Below are positions 59,951 to 64,000 of a stretch of 64,000 nt of DNA, one piece after another. Every line of letters begins with the position of its first letter. Position 1 is the first letter of the stretch. This DNA comes from Paenibacillus solani. Lineage in GTDB: Bacteria > Bacillota > Bacilli > Paenibacillales > Paenibacillaceae. Below the pieces are notes generated by a model. It saw nothing but the letters and a program-made list of their open reading frames with translations. It had not been told where the DNA came from and ran no database searches. The translations under genes were made by a program, and so were the position numbers. The stretch is taken from assembly GCF_001277345.1 (NCBI RefSeq), contig NZ_LIUT01000005.1, positions 186,001 through 250,000 on the forward strand, in the 5' to 3' direction.

Positions 59951-61270
59951 ATGAAATATAAAATCAGAGTCGGACGTTACACTGCTGCCTTATTGCTGAT
60001 CATTACAGGTGTTCTATTGCTGCTGGACGAGTGGAGAGGCACGGATTATGTATTCATGCTGCAGAGATGGTGGCCGCTGCTGTTTATACTGCTCGGTATC
60101 GAATATCTGGCACGGTATATAGGGTCTCGCCAGTTTGGCAGACGGGGAGAGTTTAGGTTTCGCCCTGACATCAAGGGGATAATGCTCGCCGTTGCTGTCA
60201 CGGCATCTGTATTTGTGATCTCTGAGCAGGAGCATTTTCTTCACCTCTGGAACCGGGTAAGTCTGAATCTGACGGCTGCGGGAGTGGATTACAGTGAAGC
60301 TGAAGGCAATCGATTTCAAAAGCCAGATCTAACGATTCCCGTCGACCTGGATACCGAACGCATCATCATTGACCAATTAAACGGGGATATCTCCATCACG
60401 CGAGAGAATGTGGACGAAATCGAGGTGCAAGCGCAGGTATGGGTTGACCGCGAACAGCCTGGTATAGCAGAAGCGATTGCCGAACAGTCGATAATTGAGA
60501 TCGGTGAAGGCAAAACGATCACGATACGGTCCAAGGGAAAGGCCTATGGAGAATCGGGTAAACGACAGCCTCGTATGAATTTGAAAATCGCTGTTCCGGA
60601 TGATCGCAGGTTTAACTTTGAAGTGCGAACAATGAATGGCGCCATTTCGTTGAATCGTGTTGAAGCCATTGAGAATATACTGCTGGAAAGCGGCAACGGC
60701 CCCATCACGCTGGACCGTATTTACGGTAATGTTACCGGCAAAACATTAAATGGTGAAATTACGGCAAGAGGCGTTATAGGCAATATCAAAATGTCCACGA
60801 ACCGTGGGAATGTGCTGGCTGTTGACATTACGGGTGAAACGGATTTGACCACGCAAGTAGGGAATATGACGGTGAAGCGGACGACGGATAATGTCCGGGT
60901 TCAAACAAGGAATGGCAATATTCTGATTAGTGGCGCGGAGTCACAGCTAAATGCAGAATCGCTTAATGGTGCGGTGGCAGTGCGATCGTCACATATCGGA
61001 GGCGACTGGAATGTTTATAGTGCGGTTGGAGAGATGAATCTTCATATTCCGCTGGAGGGTGATTACAAGCTGGAAGGGACGATTAGCTACGGTAGAATTC
61101 TAACCACATTGCCCAATCTCCTGATCGAGCAGAAAACCATCACCGGTGAAGCCGGTACAGCTGAGCATTCCATCCATATTGAAGGGAACAGCAATCTGAA
61201 TATCTATCGAAGCTATCTAGAACAGGAGGAAAGACGGAACCCTGGGGACTGGACGCCTTTGCCGGATTGA
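59951..61270 (+). CDS. LiaI/LiaF-type membrane region fused to a DUF4097 beta-helix
   Basis: The 439-residue protein has an N-terminal LiaI/LiaF-like region of about three helices (residues 10-30, 38-55, 72-92, WWPLLFILLGIEYL). A long beta-helix-like DUF4097 domain follows, in which an NG-hydrophobic motif recurs about every 20 residues (NGDISI, NGAISL, NGPITL, NGEITA, NGNILI, NGAVAV). LiaF proteins restrain the cell-envelope LiaRS system; none of its partners are here. GGGGGGAGGAGACGG precedes the ATG. It ends four bases into a perR promoter. Confidence 0.8.
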   Translation: MKYKIRVGRYTAALLLIITGVLLLLDEWRGTDYVFMLQRWWPLLFILLGIEYLARYIGSRQFGRRGEFRFRPDIKGIMLAVAVTASVFVISEQEHFLHLWNRVSLNLTAAGVDYSEAEGNRFQKPDLTIPVDLDTERIIIDQLNGDISITRENVDEIEVQAQVWVDREQPGIAEAIAEQSIIEIGEGKTITIRSKGKAYGESGKRQPRMNLKIAVPDDRRFNFEVRTMNGAISLNRVEAIENILLESGNGPITLDRIYGNVTGKTLNGEITARGVIGNIKMSTNRGNVLAVDITGETDLTTQVGNMTVKRTTDNVRVQTRNGNILISGAESQLNAESLNGAVAVRSSHIGGDWNVYSAVGEMNLHIPLEGDYKLEGTISYGRILTTLPNLLIEQKTITGEAGTAEHSIHIEGNSNLNIYRSYLEQEERRNPGDWTPLPD

Positions 61271-61296
61271 CAAAAATCCAAAAGACGCCGTACAAT
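61267..61296 (+). promoter_or_regulatory. perR promoter overlapping the upstream stop codon
   Basis: TTGACA (61267-61272), 18-base spacer, TACAAT (61291-61296). The -35 box includes the TGA stop (61268-61270) of the previous gene. No clear Per box is seen. Confidence 0.68.
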
Positions 61297-61357
61297 AAAA
61301 CTTAAGAGTAGTAGATATTGTATGAAAATTAGTCAAAATTGAAGGCGGTGGGCAACC

Positions 61358-61777
61358 ATGGGAACGTCCGTACAGCATGCGCTGGAACAACTGAAAACGA
61401 CCGGTGTCCGAATCACGCCGCAACGCCATGCTATTTTAACGTATCTCGTGGAATCAATGGGCCATCCGACAGCGGATGACATTTATCGGGCTCTGGAGCC
61501 TAATTTTCCTAGCATGAGCGTAGCCACAGTATATAACAACTTGAAAATGTTTATTGAATCCGGCATGGTGCGTGAATTGACTTATGGAGACAACTCGAGT
61601 CGTTTTGATGCGAATGTATCGGATCACCATCATATAATATGTCAGAGTTGCGGTAAAATTGAGGATTTCAGCTATCCTTCCCTTGAGGATGTTGGCGTAC
61701 AGGCTGAGAGAAGCACCGGGTTCGAAGTGAAGGGATTAAGAATGGAGCTCTATGGGCTCTGCAAGTCTTGCCAATAG
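61358..61777 (+). CDS. perR: Fur-family regulator PerR
   Basis: The 139-residue protein has the Fur-family winged helix (RITPQRHAILTYLVESMGHPTADDIY, then MSVATVYNNLKMFIESG). The metal-binding core is SRFDANVSDHHHIICQSCGKIEDFSYP, with two CxxC zinc pairs (CQSC and CKSC). The HHHIICQSCGKIEDF segment resembles PerR, the peroxide-sensing repressor whose histidines are oxidised by iron and H2O2. Fur and Zur remain possible without tests, but PerR is the best call. AAGGCGGTG precedes the ATG. Confidence 0.9.
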   Translation: MGTSVQHALEQLKTTGVRITPQRHAILTYLVESMGHPTADDIYRALEPNFPSMSVATVYNNLKMFIESGMVRELTYGDNSSRFDANVSDHHHIICQSCGKIEDFSYPSLEDVGVQAERSTGFEVKGLRMELYGLCKSCQ

Positions 61778-61798
61778 ACGACACCGGTGGTTATAGAT

Positions 61799-61836
61799 AA
61801 CGTGGGGAATGACTCATTCCACACGTTTTTATTTTT
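61799..61836 (+). terminator. Terminator of perR
   Basis: AACGTGGGGAATGA pairs with TCATTCCACACGTT with one mismatch around C, followed by TTTATTTTT. Confidence 0.85.
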
Positions 61837-61897
61837 AGAGGCGTCTTTTTCAAAAAAAGGGAGTTTAGCGACGGGATGAGGAAATGGGGGAGTATTT

Positions 61898-63610
61898 TTG
61901 GCAAGGAGAAGATATCGGCGTCAAAAGAGGCGCTCGAGGGGCGCTTATTATCTGGGAATACTGTTGTTAGCGATTGGGATTTGGTGGGTGGTCACCACAG
62001 TGCTGCGAAGCGAGAGCTATACGGTTCCGGACTGGAAAGGGCTTAACAAGCCTATATTTGTTCAAGGTGAACTGAAATCTAATCCTGCCTGGGGTGCGGG
62101 AGAAACATTGCTGCTGCCCATCACGGTAATCCAGGAGAGCGTGGATGAGAATATTCGTTATGAGCAGGAGACGGAGTCGGTTATTATAACAACTCCCGAA
62201 TCAGTTTTACGTTTGAAGATGGGGAGTACGAAAGGTGAATTAAACGGCAAGGAAACCACGATACCTTATGCGCCTGAGCTTATCGACGGTATTGCCTACG
62301 TTCCGCTTAAGCCGCTCAAGCAGTTTTATGGTGTGGTTGTTCATGAGAATTCAGTTACAGGTGCCATCATTCTGATGCGTGCCGGGGATTCGATTCAGCT
62401 TGCAGAAGTTGCACCAGCCAAGCCTGAGGATACGGTAGATCTGCGTGAGAACCCGGAGAAGAAGTCATCTATTGTACTGGATATGCCTGTTGGTGAGCGA
62501 CTGCGTGTGTGGCGGGAAGAAGAGGATTGGCTGTATGTTCAGGCGGATAATGGATATACGGGGTATATTCTGAAGCAGCAGGCAAAGCTTGGAGAAGTGA
62601 AGGAAATTCCTCTCCTTGCGCAGATTCCTTCACGTGCAGAATTGGAATGGAAGGACAAGTCAGTCAATCTGGTATGGGAAGCCGTATATAGCAAAAACCC
62701 GAGTACCGAAAGCATCGGCAAATTGCCTGGAGTTAACGTGGTTAGTCCAACCTGGTTCCACATTGTAGATGAAGAAGGCAATGTCGAATCTAAAGCTTCT
62801 ACGCATTATGTAAGCTGGGCTCATCATCGAAATATGGAAGTTTGGGGCCTCATGGATAACAGTTTTGATCCTGAGTTGACGACGGCAGCATTGTCTACCT
62901 TTGATAGAAGATCTCACATCATTAAGCAGATGCTGGCGTACGCTAAGCAATATAAACTCGACGGCATCAATCTTGACTTTGAGAATGTTCATACCAAGGA
63001 TAAGGATCATGTCGTTCAATTCGTGAGGGAGTTGAAGCCGCTGGCCAAAGCCAGGGGGCTGATTGTATCCATTGACGTGACGCCGAGATCGAACAGCGAG
63101 ATGTGGTCGCTCTTTCTGGATCGGAAGAGGCTAGGGGAAACCGTCGACTATATGATGGTGATGGCCTATGACGAGCACTGGGCTTCCAGCCCAAAAGCGG
63201 GATCGGTATCTTCGCTGCCATGGGCTGAGCAATCGGTAAGACGGATACTTGAAGAGGATGCGGTACCTTCCTCCAAGCTGGTGTTGGGCATACCCTTATA
63301 TACGCGGGTTTGGACGGAGACAAGCGAAGAGGGGGAGACTAAGGTATCCTCCAAAGCGATTGGGATGGAGAAGTTGCAGAATCTGCTGGAAGAACAGAAG
63401 TTGAAGGGGACGTTGGATGCCAGTACTGGACAGAACTACGTTCAATTCACAGAGGACAAGTCCGTCATAAAAATCTGGATGGAGGACGCGATCTCTCTGA
63501 AATCCCGGGTAAAGATGGCCAAAAAGCTGGAGCTTGGCGGCATTGCCTCCTGGAACCGAAGCCTGGCCATTCCGGAGACCTGGGAAGTTCTTAAGACGAT
63601 ACATGACTGA
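61898..63610 (+). CDS. Glycoside hydrolase family 18-type protein with SH3 domain
   Basis: The 570-residue protein has an N-terminal signal anchor (about 17-37) and a region like a copper-amine-oxidase N-terminal domain (PELIDGIAYVPLKPLKQFY). A bacterial SH3 domain follows (about 180-235, LRENPEKKSSIVLDM...YTGYILKQ), then a GH18 barrel. The catalytic glutamate E362 lies in LDGINLDFENVH. Such proteins (YvbX/YaaH-like) act on cell-wall or spore-cortex sugars. The start is a TTG at 61898 with GGGGGAG upstream. It is probably expressed alone. Confidence 0.88.
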   Translation: MARRRYRRQKRRSRGAYYLGILLLAIGIWWVVTTVLRSESYTVPDWKGLNKPIFVQGELKSNPAWGAGETLLLPITVIQESVDENIRYEQETESVIITTPESVLRLKMGSTKGELNGKETTIPYAPELIDGIAYVPLKPLKQFYGVVVHENSVTGAIILMRAGDSIQLAEVAPAKPEDTVDLRENPEKKSSIVLDMPVGERLRVWREEEDWLYVQADNGYTGYILKQQAKLGEVKEIPLLAQIPSRAELEWKDKSVNLVWEAVYSKNPSTESIGKLPGVNVVSPTWFHIVDEEGNVESKASTHYVSWAHHRNMEVWGLMDNSFDPELTTAALSTFDRRSHIIKQMLAYAKQYKLDGINLDFENVHTKDKDHVVQFVRELKPLAKARGLIVSIDVTPRSNSEMWSLFLDRKRLGETVDYMMVMAYDEHWASSPKAGSVSSLPWAEQSVRRILEEDAVPSSKLVLGIPLYTRVWTETSEEGETKVSSKAIGMEKLQNLLEEQKLKGTLDASTGQNYVQFTEDKSVIKIWMEDAISLKSRVKMAKKLELGGIASWNRSLAIPETWEVLKTIHD

Positions 63611-63764
63611 TGAATAGCATTCGTACTTATAGCCAATCTTATTTGATAAATATGTAGGAACATACTGAACAAAAGACAAATCATTATGTTTTGAAGCAGT
63701 CATGGCGTTTCTAATAGTTCTGATTTGCTGAACTTGATGTTTGGTTGCCTGTACTCTATATAAC

Positions 63765-63800
63765 AAGAACCCGGTTATCTTCGCGATAACCGGGTTCTTT
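63765..63800. terminator. Bidirectional terminator
   Basis: AAGAACCCGGTTATC and GATAACCGGGTTCTT pair perfectly around TTCGC-like bases between convergent genes. Confidence 0.9.
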
Positions 63801-63853
63801 GTACGTTTATTCATCTAGCCTAATGTGCAACCTATTACACAAGTTCTTGAAAC

Positions 63854-64000
63854 TTATGCTTTGGTCTGCTGGGCTTCGAGTTCTTCTGCCGTGATATTAG
63901 CCTGGCTTGGATCGAGTGTCAAGATCGTATGGCAGAACATACAGCGATCAGTTTTACCCAACATTTTGGTTAATTTACTGCATTCGGGACACTGAATTTG
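63854..64000 (-). CDS. Zinc-ribbon protein, C-terminal part (partial)
   Basis: An open frame enters from the right edge on the minus strand and stops at 63854. Its 48 residues read CPECSKL...CMFCHTI, two CxxC pairs typical of a small zinc ribbon, then a helix (ITAEELEAQQTKA). The N-terminus lies outside the window and no function can be given. Confidence 0.72.
   Translation of the reverse strand, partial: QIQCPECSKLTKMLGKTDRCMFCHTILTLDPSQANITAEELEAQQTKA

Noticed and set aside
1..64000. CRISPR arrays, tRNA or rRNA genes, insertion sequences, prophage
   Set aside because: No regularly spaced repeats, cloverleaf or rRNA segments, transposase genes or phage genes were recognised by eye on either strand.

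Overview
The window looks like chromosomal DNA of a Paenibacillus-type spore-forming Firmicute. The evidence is moderate GC, strong AGGAGG ribosome sites with many TTG and GTG starts, an S-layer (SLH) protein, a YyaC spore protein, PerR, tRNA-dependent GatCAB amidation, a sigY-yxlCDEFG operon and a SigB-type partner-switching module. There is no rRNA, tRNA, CRISPR array, insertion sequence or prophage. A heavy-metal P-type ATPase is cut off at the left edge and a zinc-ribbon protein at the right edge.

Layout. 0-2 kb: thioredoxin reductase and a glutaredoxin-like protein. 2-7.4 kb: the xylose locus (xylR divergent from xylAB, with a cre site) and a KDPG-type aldolase. 7.6-11.3 kb: two exported proteins, one with SLH repeats and one with a transglutaminase fold. 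11.4-13.2 kb: a lysine permease under a lysine riboswitch. 14.6-17.2 kb: a short-Q-loop cytochrome bd oxidase, cydA-cydB, followed by a 33-codon CydS-like subunit gene and preceded by an unrecognised 36-codon membrane ORF. 17-27 kb: metallo-hydrolase, ABC-F ATPase, Mn-type CDF exporter, MarR/DHA2 efflux operon and small stress or membrane proteins.

27.3-36.5 kb is the most interesting block: a REC-PP2C phosphatase, a membrane hybrid histidine kinase with three receivers, a CheR methyltransferase, a second hybrid kinase, then RsbV, RsbW and a SigB-like sigma factor. The parts match the RsbK-RsbM-RsbY route of the Bacillus cereus group, with an extra kinase. Several GTTTCR-N14-GGGTWA-like boxes lie before rsbV, a DUF948 gene, a YflT gene and a metallo-hydrolase gene, which suggests a local regulon. 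Stress-type membrane genes (YtxH, GlsB/YeaQ, DUF5665, CorA) follow.

39-50 kb holds metabolic and housekeeping genes: asparaginase, pirin, YyaC, hydrolases, a methyltransferase, an O-antigen-ligase-like polytopic protein with a very GC-rich core, and a DedA protein. 50.6-53.7 kb is the ECF sigma operon sigY-yxlCDEFG with a recognisable sigma-Y promoter. 53.7-57.7 kb has an IDEAL-domain gene behind a compact three-way-junction leader RNA, then gatCAB. 57.8-64 kb has a GNAT acetyltransferase, an MgtC-like protein, a LiaI/DUF4097 membrane pair, perR and a GH18 glycosidase.
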